DNA of 53,687 nucleotides from Actinomycetes bacterium (GCA_025463865.1 JAODBH010000218.1:1-53687), one strand, 5' to 3'; counted from the first letter of the stretch, positions 28,037 to 35,420 are shown. Numbers and translations are program-made. The notes: a model not told the origin generated them from the sequence alone.

Positions 28037-28765
28037 GTGGGCTCGACCGACGCGTGGAACACCATCGAGGTCTCGATCGACGGGCCGGTCGCACACCTGC
28101 GTTTCGACCGGCCCGACCAGAACAACAGCGTGACCGTCGAGATGGTCGACGAGGTCTACGCGTCACTCACTGCACTCGCCGACTCGGACACGGTCGCGGT
28201 GGTCGTGCTCACGGGCAACGGTCGTGCCTTCTGTCCGGGTGCCGACCTCCGGCTTTCGCAGGGAGACGACGCCACCTCGGCGCTGCCCGCGCTCGAGGCG
28301 TACCAGTCGGCCCGCCTGTTGCACGAGATGCCCCAGGTGACGCTGGCTGCGGTCAACGGCGGCTGTGCCGGGGCCGGCATCGCGTGGGCGTCGGCGTGTG
28401 ATCTGCGGGTCGCGTCGAGCCGCGCCCGCTTCTCGACCGCGTTCCTCGACGTCGGCATGGCGGGGGAGCTCGGGCTGTCGTGGACGCTGCTGCGCAACGT
28501 CGGCGGCGCCTGGGCCCGCGACATCAGCTTCCTCCCTCGCAAGCTGACCGCGGAGGAGGCGTTGGCCATCGGCTTCGTGAGCCGGGTCTTTCCCGACACC
28601 ACGTTCGCGGCCGACGTCGACGCCGTCGTCGCCGAGCTGGCGTCACGATCGTTGCCGGCGCTGCGCGACCTGAAGGCCAACTTCCTCGACGCCGAACGCC
28701 TCGACCTCGCCACCTACATCGAGCTCGAGTCCGTCCGCCACCAGACCAACTTCCGAAGCTCTTAG
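28037..28765 (+). CDS. Enoyl-CoA hydratase/isomerase family protein
   Basis: 242 aa crotonase-fold protein. Oxyanion-hole segments are GNGRAFCPGADLR and AAVNGGCAGAGIAWASACDL; a Glu in VGMAGELGLSW is at the position expected for a catalytic acid. GTG 28037 is preceded by GACGAGG at good spacing, and TACCGT further up may be its -10. Substrate cannot be assigned. Convergent with the RidA-like gene, 8 nt apart. Confidence 0.85.
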   Translation: MGSTDAWNTIEVSIDGPVAHLRFDRPDQNNSVTVEMVDEVYASLTALADSDTVAVVVLTGNGRAFCPGADLRLSQGDDATSALPALEAYQSARLLHEMPQVTLAAVNGGCAGAGIAWASACDLRVASSRARFSTAFLDVGMAGELGLSWTLLRNVGGAWARDISFLPRKLTAEEALAIGFVSRVFPDTTFAADVDAVVAELASRSLPALRDLKANFLDAERLDLATYIELESVRHQTNFRSS

Positions 28766-28773
28766 ATCTGGAT

Positions 28774-29244
28774 CTACGGCTTGAGGGCGACCTCCACCTC
28801 GATCTCGACCGCGCCGCCGCGGGGGAGGGCGGAGACGCCGATGGCCGAGCGGGTGTGGCGACCGGCGTCGCCGAGCACCTCGACGAGCAGGCGGCTGGCG
28901 CCGTCGATCACCGCGGGCTGCTGCGCGAAGCCCGGCACACAGGCCACGAAGCCGAGCAGGGTCATGACGCGCTCGATGCGGTCGAGGGAGCCGAGCTCGG
29001 CCCGGAGCACGGACAGCGCGTTGAGGGCCGACCAGCGGGCCGCCTCGAACCCCTGCTCGACCGTGAGCTCGTTGCCGAGCGTGCCCGGGTTCACGATGAC
29101 GCCTTCGAGATTGCGCGGGAGCTGTCCCGAGGTGCGGCAGGTGTCGCCGTGGACGATGACCGAGTCGAGCGGCTCGTGCGGGAAGTACGGGCCGGGCAGC
29201 TCGAGCCCGAGCTCGATGAGGCGTTCGTCGATCGTGGTCGGCAT
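28774..29244 (-). CDS. RidA/YjgF-family protein
   Basis: 156 aa, a long member of the RidA family (enamine/imine deaminases and relatives). CRTSGQLPRN, a central helix AARWSALNALSVLRAELGSLDRIERV, and the C-terminal TRSAIGVSALPRGGAVEIEVEV with the conserved Arg are typical. ATG 29244 gives a normal N-terminus; the 340-aa ORF is fused to antisense of the ThuA gene. Last gene of a minus-strand run (cupin, cupin, ThuA-like, RidA), which suggests it removes a reactive imine or hydrolyses an intermediate of that pathway. Confidence 0.85.
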   Translation of the reverse strand: MPTTIDERLIELGLELPGPYFPHEPLDSVIVHGDTCRTSGQLPRNLEGVIVNPGTLGNELTVEQGFEAARWSALNALSVLRAELGSLDRIERVMTLLGFVACVPGFAQQPAVIDGASRLLVEVLGDAGRHTRSAIGVSALPRGGAVEIEVEVALKP

Positions 29245-29321
29245 GCGGAGGTCCTGTCGTAGGGATCGCGGCGCGATCGGAGACGTGCGAACGGGTGACG
29301 GTGGCGTGCGGGAGCGGTCCG

Positions 29322-30011
29322 CTACGCGGCGAGCGCCCACTGGAGGCCGCCGACCAGGTGCTGCAGGTAGGTCGGGCTCTCCCAGGCGCTCGGGAAGTGG
29401 CCGAGGCTGGTCGAGAAGACCCGGCCGTTGCCCTCGGAGAAGCACCACGAGAGCGGGAAGCCCTCCGCCGGCTGCTGGACCCCCGGGCGGTCGAGGTCGA
29501 GCTGCTCGGGAGGGACCCGGAGCAGCACGTGCGCGTCGGGCCGGATCTCGCGGAACTGGTACACCTCGTCGGTCCAGGACCAGACCGGCCCGAGGTGGCT
29601 GGTGGCGGGGTGGTCGCGGTCGACGACGTCGAGCTCCATCGCCTGGGTCCACGGGTGGCCGTTGAAGCGGGCCCCGACGATGTCGCGGTATCCCGGCCAC
29701 GAGTAGCAGGCATCGGTCGCGGAGTGGATGGCAAGCACCGCGAGGTCGCCCGACGCGAGGCGATCGACGATCGTCGCCTTCTGCGCGTCGCTCCACGGCG
29801 TCTCGCCGATGGTGAAGAGCGCGAGCGCCCGGGCCGACTCGAGCTCGCCGGGTCCGAGCCGGCGCACGTCGGGTACGTGCGTCGCGCGCAGGCCGGCCAC
29901 CTCGGCGACCTGCGCGACGCCGACCGCCGCCTGATCGAGCACGCCGTGCACGCCGGCCGGTCCCGTGAGGTAGGGCGCGACCTGGGTGACCGACAGCAAC
30001 GCGCCCGGCAT
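29322..30011 (-). CDS. ThuA-like domain protein
   Basis: 229 aa with the flavodoxin/glutamine-amidotransferase-like ThuA fold seen in trehalose-utilisation-type genes: LALFTIGETPWSDAQKATI, LAVLAIHSATDACYSWPGY, VGARFNGHPW, DEVYQFREI, PLSWCFSEGNGRVFSTSLGH. There is no catalytic Cys triad of class I amidotransferases evident. ATG 30011 overlaps the stop of the upstream cupin (TGATG), so translation is coupled. ThuA-family functions are mostly undetermined; context implies small-molecule catabolism. Confidence 0.8.
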   Translation of the reverse strand: MPGALLSVTQVAPYLTGPAGVHGVLDQAAVGVAQVAEVAGLRATHVPDVRRLGPGELESARALALFTIGETPWSDAQKATIVDRLASGDLAVLAIHSATDACYSWPGYRDIVGARFNGHPWTQAMELDVVDRDHPATSHLGPVWSWTDEVYQFREIRPDAHVLLRVPPEQLDLDRPGVQQPAEGFPLSWCFSEGNGRVFSTSLGHFPSAWESPTYLQHLVGGLQWALAA

Positions 30012-30394
30012 CAGTGGTTGGTGTAGTCGACCGGTCCGGCGTCCTTCATGCCGATCGCGAACGCGAGGCCGTGGACCGACGCGTGGTCCGTGGTGGGCCG
30101 GATGCTGTGGATCGTGTTCGGCGGGATGCGGACGAGGTCGCCCTGCGAGACCTCGCGCTCCTCGTCGGCGATCACCATGATCCCTTTGCCCGAGGTGATG
30201 TAATAGAACTCGTGGGTCGGGTGCTGGTGCGGGTCGACCAGCCCTCCACCTTCCACCTCGAACTCGCTCACGAGCTCGAGGAAGCCGCCCTCGGTCTCGT
30301 CGTGGAACTCGCGGGGCTTGATGAGCCACCACACCGGGACCGTGCCGTTGTGCTCGGCGACGGGGGCGACATCGGCGATCGTGCGAACGTCCAT
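30011..30394 (-). CDS. Single-domain cupin (copy A)
   Basis: 127 aa cupin. Motif 1 is PHQHPTHEFYYITSGKG, with His, His and Glu metal ligands, and motif 2 is GDLVRIPPNTIHSI. It is a close paralogue of the next gene upstream: same length, same start MDVR, same AEHNGTVPVWWL/IEHNGTVPVWWL stretch and same Asp-Tyr-Thr-x-His end. Its stop overlaps the ThuA-like ATG. Likely a metal-dependent enzyme or sensor acting on the same metabolite; reaction unknown. Confidence 0.86.
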   Translation of the reverse strand: MDVRTIADVAPVAEHNGTVPVWWLIKPREFHDETEGGFLELVSEFEVEGGGLVDPHQHPTHEFYYITSGKGIMVIADEEREVSQGDLVRIPPNTIHSIRPTTDHASVHGLAFAIGMKDAGPVDYTNH

Positions 30395-30408
30395 GCGGGG
30401 CTCCTGGC

Positions 30409-30792
30409 TCAGTGGGTCGTGTAGTCGATCGGCGGCGCGTCCTTCACGCCGACCGCGAAGCAGAAGCAGTGGATCCCCGCGTTGTCCGAGATCGGCCGCA
30501 GCGTGTGGATCGTGTCCGGCGGGATGTGCACGAGGTCGCCCTGCGAGATGGGGCAGTCCTCGCCGTCGATCGTCATGATGCCCTTGCCCGACGTGACGTA
30601 ATAGAACTCGTGCGTCGGGTGCTCGTGCGGGAAGACGTAGCTGCCCGCCTTCACCTCGAACTCGTTGGCGAGCTCGAGGTAGCCGCCTTGGGTGATCTCC
30701 TGCATCTCACCCGGGCTGACCAACCACCACACGGGCACGGTCCCGTTGTGCTCGATGACCGGAGCCACGCCTTCGATCGAACGGACGTCCAC
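30409..30792 (-). CDS. Single-domain cupin (copy B)
   Basis: 127 aa paralogue of the following cupin. Motif 1 is PHEHPTHEFYYVTSGKG, motif 2 is GDLVHIPPDTIHTL. It differs in having two extra cysteines near the end (IHCFCFAVG) and a Cys in GEDCPISQ. Copies A and B are 14 nt apart. It is the promoter-proximal gene of the minus-strand operon and faces the AllA-like gene across a 75-nt region with a palindrome. The pair might form heteromers or a two-chain bicupin; that is inference. Confidence 0.86.
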   Translation of the reverse strand: MDVRSIEGVAPVIEHNGTVPVWWLVSPGEMQEITQGGYLELANEFEVKAGSYVFPHEHPTHEFYYVTSGKGIMTIDGEDCPISQGDLVHIPPDTIHTLRPISDNAGIHCFCFAVGVKDAPPIDYTTH

Positions 30793-30828
30793 AAGGGTCC
30801 CCTCTCGCGGTTCCAGGGCTTCGCGTCG

Positions 30829-30852
30829 TATCCTGACGCCGACGTCAGCCTA
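30829..30852. promoter_or_regulatory. Dyad operator between divergent promoters (cupin operon / AllA-like gene)
   Basis: CTGACG-CCGA-CGTCAG (30833-30848) is a perfect 6-bp inverted repeat. A plus-strand -10-like TATCCT (30829-30834) and a minus-strand TAGGCT (30852-30847) overlap its two edges. One regulator bound here could control both transcripts. The regulator itself is not evident nearby. Confidence 0.5.
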
Positions 30853-30867
30853 GCCGGAGGCCCTCCC

Positions 30868-31413
30868 ATGTCGACCCAGACCGAGCGCACGCTCACGCTC
30901 ACCGCGGTGCCGCTCACCGCCGAGAACTGGGCCCCGTTCGGACAGATTCCGGTCAAGGACACCGAGCCCGTCGACCCGGTGCACCTGGAGTTCACCCGGG
31001 CCGACCCGCACTTCAACTTCATCGGCCACCACTGGACCGAGCTCGACGTGGAGGACGGCGCCCCGATCTGCGACCTCCTCAACCGTCACGACACCCACAC
31101 GCAGACGTTGATGTCGATCGACGTCGACGGCGTGCTCGTGGTCGCGCCCAAAGAGGTCGACTTCTCCGACCCCGCGCACGTCGACACCATGCGCGCGTTC
31201 CTGATCCATCCGCTCCAGGCACTGAGCCTCGAGCTCGGGACGTGGCACTGGGGCCCGTTCCCGCTCGGGCCGGGTGAGATCACCATGGCCAACGTGCAGG
31301 GCAAGGGCTACGCCACCGACAACCTGATCGCCTACGTCCGCCGCGACCTCGGCGTCCGCTGTCCCGTCGTCTGGGACCCGACCTCCTACTCCGTTCCGGG
31401 CGCTCCCGGCTGA
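30868..31413 (+). CDS. Ureidoglycolate lyase (AllA)-like protein
   Basis: 181 aa. The N-terminal LTAENWAPFGQI and the C-terminal half (FLIHPLQALSLELGTWHWGPFPLG) match the ureidoglycolate lyase/hydrolase family, which breaks ureidoglycolate to glyoxylate and urea at the end of purine ureide degradation. ATG 30868 is preceded by CCGGAGG; the longer ORF runs antisense through the cupin. It is divergent from the cupin operon and shares its operator. No other allantoin-pathway gene (allantoinase, allantoicase, urease) is present in the window, so the true substrate may be a different ureido or carbonyl compound. Confidence 0.7.
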   Translation: MSTQTERTLTLTAVPLTAENWAPFGQIPVKDTEPVDPVHLEFTRADPHFNFIGHHWTELDVEDGAPICDLLNRHDTHTQTLMSIDVDGVLVVAPKEVDFSDPAHVDTMRAFLIHPLQALSLELGTWHWGPFPLGPGEITMANVQGKGYATDNLIAYVRRDLGVRCPVVWDPTSYSVPGAPG

Positions 31414-31420
31414 CGCTCGA

Positions 31421-31813
31421 TCACGGCGCGGCCGGGTCGCCGCCGAGGGCGCGGGTGAGGCCGTCGAGGTCGGCGACGGTGACGGTCAGCGCCGAGTGTC
31501 CCTTGCGCCGGAGCGGTGACGGCACCTTCTCGGCGAAGTGGATGCACACACCCGCGTCATGGTTGGTGCCGAAGCTGAGGCCGTCGTCGACCATGGAACC
31601 GCGGGCGCCGAACGCGGTCCACCAGCGATAGTGCCGCGTGATGTGCGCGCCCGTGATGTTCTCGAGCGGCGTACCGAGCTTCAGAAAGCCGAACGTGGCC
31701 AGGAACGTGCCGTCGTCCGAAACGGTCACCGCGTCCTTCGAGCTCCGGAACCCGAACGGGAGGAGCAGTGGCAGGTAGGCGCGGTCGACGGCGTAGTCGA
31801 AGCGTTGGGTCAC
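31421..31813 (-). CDS. Conserved hypothetical protein, coupled to the flavin oxidoreductase
   Basis: 130 aa with no signal peptide. Sequence suggests a beta-rich fold (FLATFGFLKLGTPLENITGAHITRHYRWWTAFG, then GHSALTVTVADLDGL), reminiscent of small PH-like actinobacterial proteins. GTG 31813 overlaps the oxidoreductase stop (GTGA), so the longer ORF start is rejected. It is convergent with the AllA-like gene, 7 nt apart. Function unknown. Confidence 0.68.
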   Translation of the reverse strand: MTQRFDYAVDRAYLPLLLPFGFRSSKDAVTVSDDGTFLATFGFLKLGTPLENITGAHITRHYRWWTAFGARGSMVDDGLSFGTNHDAGVCIHFAEKVPSPLRRKGHSALTVTVADLDGLTRALGGDPAAP

Positions 31814-33336
31814 GTCGGCTCCAATCTTCCCGGGATCTCGGTGTCGCTCCGTTGCTTCGCGAGCGTCTCCAGCAGTCGCAGCCAGATCTCGCTGGGGGTG
31901 GGGTAGCTCGGCACCGCGTGCCACAGCGCGGCCAGCGGCGTCTTGGTCACGATTGCGATGGTCGCCCCGTGCACCAGGTCGGAGATCTCAGTGCCGACGA
32001 AGGTCGCGCCGACCACGGTGTCGGTGGACGGGTCGATCACCAGCTTGGCCCGGCCGACGTAGTCGTCGCGCAGCACGCGCGTCCCCCCGAGCGCGGCCAG
32101 GTCGTACTCGACGGCCTCGACGTCGATTCCGGCGTCGCGGGCGTCCCGCTCGGTGAGGCCGACCGATCCGACGGCCGGTTCGGTGAAGGTCACCTGCGGA
32201 ACCTGGTCGTGGTCGGCGTGGTCGAGATGGCGGCTGAAGGTGCCGCCGTCCAGCGGCTTCCCCTGCGCCCGCGCGGCGATCACCGCGCCGGCGATCCGCG
32301 CCTGGTACTTGCCCATGTGCGTGAGCAACGCGCGGCCGTTGACGTCACCCACCGCGTACAACCAACCGCCCCGGACACCCGTGACCGTGAGGTGGTCGTC
32401 GACGGTGACGAAGCCGCCTGCTTCGACGCCGACCGAGGCAAGCCCGATGTCGTCGGACCTCGGCCGTCGGCCGGCCGCGACCACGATCTCGTCGGCGACG
32501 ACGGTCGCACCCTTCGCGAGGGTCACGACCACCTCGCCGCCGTGGATCTCGCCGCAGCCCGCGGCGTTGACCTCAGCGCGCGACACCGACCGCACCGTGG
32601 TGCCGAGCTCGACCCTGGCCCCGCACGCCCTCAGGCCGTCGGCCACCATCGCACCGGCGAAGGGCTCGTTCTTGGCCAGCAGGTACGGCACGTCCTGGAC
32701 GAGGGTGAGCTCCACGACGCCGAGGCCGAGAAGCCAGGTCGCGGCTTCGCAGGCGACGGGCCCACCGCCGACGATCACGACCCGGCGCGGCACCGTGTGG
32801 AGGTTGGTGACGTCGCGGGAGATCCATGGCCGCGCCGCGCGTAGTCCCGGGATGTCGGGTACCGACGCCGAGGTCCCGGTGCCGAGCACGACGGCCTGGC
32901 GCGCGGTGATCGTCCGGGTGCCGCCGTCGGGCTTGGTCACCACGACGCGGCGCTCGCCGTCGAGGCGACCGTGCCCGCGGATCACGTCGATCCCCGTGGT
33001 CATGCACCACTGCACCTGCGAGCTGTCGTCGAGGTGATTGACGATGGAATCGCGTCGGGCGAGCACGGCGTCCACGTCGACGGTGCGGTCGCCGATGGCC
33101 TCCTTCACGCCGGCGAGGTGACGCCCGAGATCGAGCACCTCGACCGGGCGCAGCAGTCCCTTGCTCGGCATGCACGCCCAGTACGAGCACTCGCCGCCGA
33201 CGAGCTCGGCTTCGACGATCACGGCCTCGAGGCCCGAGTCCTGGGTCGCGTACTGCGCGGCGACCTCACCGGGAGGGCCGCCACCGATGACGACGACATC
33301 CCACTCGGTGCGGTCGGGATCGATGGACGCGGGCAT
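31810..33336 (-). CDS. FAD-dependent pyridine nucleotide-disulfide oxidoreductase
   Basis: 508 aa member of the dihydrolipoamide dehydrogenase/mercuric reductase family. FAD-binding VVVIGGGPPGEVAA at the N-terminus, redox-active Cys pair in GGECSYWACMPSK (CX4C), NAD(P)H-binding VVIVGGGPVACEAATWLL, FAD motif GGWLYAVGDVNG and a C-terminal HAVPSYPTPSEIW in place of the usual HAHPT..E dyad. Substrate is not inferable; quinones, thiols or an unusual disulfide are possible. It lies downstream of the UGSC-family gene, separated by a hairpin. Confidence 0.87.
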   Translation of the reverse strand: MPASIDPDRTEWDVVVIGGGPPGEVAAQYATQDSGLEAVIVEAELVGGECSYWACMPSKGLLRPVEVLDLGRHLAGVKEAIGDRTVDVDAVLARRDSIVNHLDDSSQVQWCMTTGIDVIRGHGRLDGERRVVVTKPDGGTRTITARQAVVLGTGTSASVPDIPGLRAARPWISRDVTNLHTVPRRVVIVGGGPVACEAATWLLGLGVVELTLVQDVPYLLAKNEPFAGAMVADGLRACGARVELGTTVRSVSRAEVNAAGCGEIHGGEVVVTLAKGATVVADEIVVAAGRRPRSDDIGLASVGVEAGGFVTVDDHLTVTGVRGGWLYAVGDVNGRALLTHMGKYQARIAGAVIAARAQGKPLDGGTFSRHLDHADHDQVPQVTFTEPAVGSVGLTERDARDAGIDVEAVEYDLAALGGTRVLRDDYVGRAKLVIDPSTDTVVGATFVGTEISDLVHGATIAIVTKTPLAALWHAVPSYPTPSEIWLRLLETLAKQRSDTEIPGRLEPT

Positions 33337-33404
33337 GCAGGCACGCTAGCCACGGCAGGCTTCGTTCCGACGCCCGGCTTCCCGCGCGGCCGTTCACGGC
33401 ACGG

Positions 33405-33426
33405 CTCGCCGGCGCGACCCGGCGAG
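33405..33426 (-). terminator. Hairpin downstream of the UGSC-family gene
   Basis: CTCGCCGG-N6-CCGGCGAG is a perfect 8-bp stem, 29 nt past the UGSC-family stop and about 70 nt before the oxidoreductase start. No T tract follows, so intrinsic termination is uncertain; it may end or attenuate the dioxygenase-UGSC transcript. Confidence 0.4.
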
Positions 33427-33454
33427 GGTCACACCGGAGGTCAGTTGCGGACCC

Positions 33455-34006
33455 TTAGCTGGGGGTGACGCCCAGCATGTCGAGGGCCTGGGGCCAGTAC
33501 TTCTCGGCGATGTCGTGGAGCTCGTCCTCTGGGAGCGCCTCGAGCGGGTACGGCATGACGAGGACCTTGAGGTCGCGGTGGCCCAGGAAGTTGGCAACGT
33601 TGTGGCCGTGGGTCTCGAACTCGCTGGTGACGATCGCGACCGACGCCTTGGCCTGGTCCTCGACCTCGACGGCGTCCGTGATCGTGAACGACGTGCACGA
33701 CCCGCAGGTGCCGAGGCCGATGAACGCGCCGTCGACCTCGCCCGCGAAGTCCTCGATCTTCTTCTTGTCGCGGACGCGGCCCCGGCCGGTCTGGCCACCC
33801 GCGTCGACCTGGATGGTCTTCGCGCCCGCCGCCTCGAGCCGCTGCTTCCAGTCTTCGGCGATGATCCGCCACGAGCGCCACGCGGTATCGGTGCGGAGCC
33901 CGATGGTGAGGCCGGCGAGCGGCTTGTCGAGGGTGTAGCTCGGCGCGCTGACGTCGGGCGCCTTGGGTGCCGTCGGGCGTCGGATCAGAACCGTCGATGC
34001 TGCCAT
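33455..34006 (-). CDS. UGSC-family protein, cysteine form (CGSC motif)
   Basis: 183 aa. GLGTCGSCTSFTITDAVEVE contains CGSC, the cysteine counterpart of the U-G-S-C motif (U = selenocysteine) that names the UGSC family of (seleno)proteins. I checked the codon: it reads TGC, not TGA. The N-terminus has LAGLTIGLRTDTAWRSWR, and a Rossmann-like layout is suggested by the alternating strands (VAIVTSEFETHGHN, KVLVMPYPLEALPEDEL). The paired Cys indicates thiol redox or thioester chemistry. Between a TauD-type dioxygenase and a CX4C flavoenzyme; function of the family is undetermined. Confidence 0.75.
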   Translation of the reverse strand: MAASTVLIRRPTAPKAPDVSAPSYTLDKPLAGLTIGLRTDTAWRSWRIIAEDWKQRLEAAGAKTIQVDAGGQTGRGRVRDKKKIEDFAGEVDGAFIGLGTCGSCTSFTITDAVEVEDQAKASVAIVTSEFETHGHNVANFLGHRDLKVLVMPYPLEALPEDELHDIAEKYWPQALDMLGVTPS

Positions 34007-34103
34007 TCGCGTACTCCCTCGAAACGCCGGTCGCGGCGGACGCCGCCCGGCAACCCTATGCCCGTGTACGGGCCTGATATCCCGGGACGGTGTCCCGGGC
34101 CGT

Positions 34104-34949
34104 TCAGCTGTCGGTCCCGATCGTGATCAGCGCCGGGAGGAGCTCGATGACCGAGAACTCGTTCATCGATGTGCGGCGGAACGTGCGTTCGCCGCCCTGA
34201 CTGACGTCGCCGCGTGCGTGTTGCAGCGCGACGTTGTCCCACACGACGAGGTCGCCCAGTTGCCAGTGGTGCACGTAGATGTTTTCGTCCGCATACAGGT
34301 GCGCGAACAGGTCGTCGAGCAGCTGCGCGCTCTCATCACGCGCAAGCCCTTCAATGCTGTGCGCATGGAGGTCGGTCACGTAGAGCACCTCCTGGCCGTT
34401 GCGCGGGTGCTCGAACAGTGCGGGCCGCAGCATCTCGGGGTCGGTGCCGATGACGTCGAGGTCACGGGCCTTGAACTCGCGCAGGTTCGTCGACACCGGC
34501 AGCACGTGGTGCACCGAACGGCCCTCGACACGCGCGCGCAGGTCGGGCGGGAGCGTCGCGGCCGCGTGCGCGCTGCTCGCGAACAACGTCTCCGTGCCGC
34601 CCTCGGGAAGCGCGACCGCATACAGCGCGAGGCCATGGACGGGGGAGCGGGTGAACGAGAGATCGGAGTGGAATGGCAGCATGCCGCTGCCACCGCCACC
34701 GTCGATCATCTCGATGTTGGAGATGAACGCGGAGCGGTTGCCGTTCCCCATGTCGTCGATGAGGGGGCCGAAGAGTCCGACGAACGCCTCCTGAGCGGGA
34801 GGTTCGAACGACTGGCCGCGGATGAGCAGGAGGTGGTGCTCGTCGTACGCCTGGAGCAGCGTGGCGAGCTCGTCGGGCGTGGGGGCCTTCGTGGCGTCGA
34901 AGCCCCGGACCTCGACACCTAGCGCGGCAGAGAGAGGAATGAGTTCCAT
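34104..34949 (-). CDS. TauD/TfdA-family 2-oxoglutarate-dependent dioxygenase
   Basis: 281 aa non-haem iron oxygenase. The facial triad is HSD in MLPFHSDLSF and the distal His in WDNVALQHARG; the 2-oxoglutarate-binding Arg is in ERTFRRTS. The N-terminus LSAALGVEVRGFDA and HHLLLIRGQ are typical. ATG 34949 follows a G-rich ribosome binding site (GGGGGGAG on the minus strand). First gene of a run with the UGSC-family gene 97 nt downstream. Such enzymes hydroxylate sulfonates, carnitine-like betaines, phenoxyacids and others; the substrate is not visible here. Confidence 0.88.
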   Translation of the reverse strand: MELIPLSAALGVEVRGFDATKAPTPDELATLLQAYDEHHLLLIRGQSFEPPAQEAFVGLFGPLIDDMGNGNRSAFISNIEMIDGGGGSGMLPFHSDLSFTRSPVHGLALYAVALPEGGTETLFASSAHAAATLPPDLRARVEGRSVHHVLPVSTNLREFKARDLDVIGTDPEMLRPALFEHPRNGQEVLYVTDLHAHSIEGLARDESAQLLDDLFAHLYADENIYVHHWQLGDLVVWDNVALQHARGDVSQGGERTFRRTSMNEFSVIELLPALITIGTDS

Positions 34950-34960
34950 GGCGGTCTCCC

Positions 34961-35002
34961 CCCGGAATCGATGCTCTTGCATGAATCGTGACAGATTCCG
35001 GG
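34961..35002 (-). promoter_or_regulatory. Inverted repeat upstream of the dioxygenase gene
   Basis: CCCGGAATC (34961-34969) and GATTCCGGG (34994-35002) are perfect 9-bp arms 24 nt apart, and a third half-site GAATC (34983-34987) lies between. This is 12-53 nt upstream of the dioxygenase start, a position suited to an operator or a long hairpin in the 5' leader. Confidence 0.4.
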
Positions 35003-35049
35003 CAGGAAGTCACGGCTCCGTCCCGTGGGACCGCCCGGTACCCTTCCCC

Positions 35050-35080
35050 GCACGCCGCCCAGGCTCATGGGCGGCGGTGC
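35050..35080 (+). other. Strong hairpin abutting the tRNA 5' end
   Basis: GCCGCCC-AGGCTCAT-GGGCGGC (35054-35075), extended by GCAC/GTGC with one bulge, ends on the base before the tRNA. It may act in RNase P leader processing or terminate upstream transcription. Confidence 0.45.
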
Positions 35081-35153
35081 GGGGGTGTAGCTCCGTGGTT
35101 AGAGCAGCGGACTCATAATCCGTCGGTCGGTGGTTCGATACCACCCGCCCCCA
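35081..35153 (+). tRNA. tRNA with CAT anticodon (Ile2 or elongator Met)
   Basis: Acceptor GGGGGTG/CGCCCCC (one T-G pair), D stem GCTC/GAGC, anticodon stem GCGGA/TCCGT with loop CTCATAA (anticodon 35114-35116), T stem GGTGG/CCACC with TTCGATA, discriminator A, no encoded CCA. It is not an initiator (first pair is G-C, and the anticodon stem lacks three G-C pairs). The GTGGTTAGAGCA D arm and GGTCG variable loop resemble tRNA-Ile2, which would need TilS lysidine modification, but Met cannot be excluded. Confidence 0.92.
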
Positions 35154-35420
35154 CGAGAACGTCTCCAGAAGCGCTGGCCTCTTCGCCGAACCGGCGAGAG
35201 ACCCGCCTCCCGACGGGGAGGACGATCGTTCGCGGCGCTTCCCGTACGAGGTTCCGCTTCCAGCCAGAGTGGCCGGCCTCAGATAGACAGAAGCGAGATC
35301 GATCTCGACACCGGCCGCTCCCGGCCTCGAGCTCGGAACCGGTGCGCGCGGAAGTCGCAAAGTTCCCGTTCGGACGGCGAGCGCGCAGTCCGCTGTCCGA
35401 ACGGCCTTACCTCCTCCAGG
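35154..35420. other. Intergenic region after the tRNA
   Basis: 267 nt with no credible gene on either strand; long ORFs here are shadows with no family resemblance. Visibly less GC-rich in places (for example around 35280-35310). No direct repeat of the tRNA 3' end or integrase was seen. Confidence 0.5.

Noticed and set aside
33455-34006. Possible selenocysteine in the UGSC-family gene
   Set aside because: The motif codon reads TGC (Cys), and no in-frame TGA occurs in the ORF, so this is the cysteine form.
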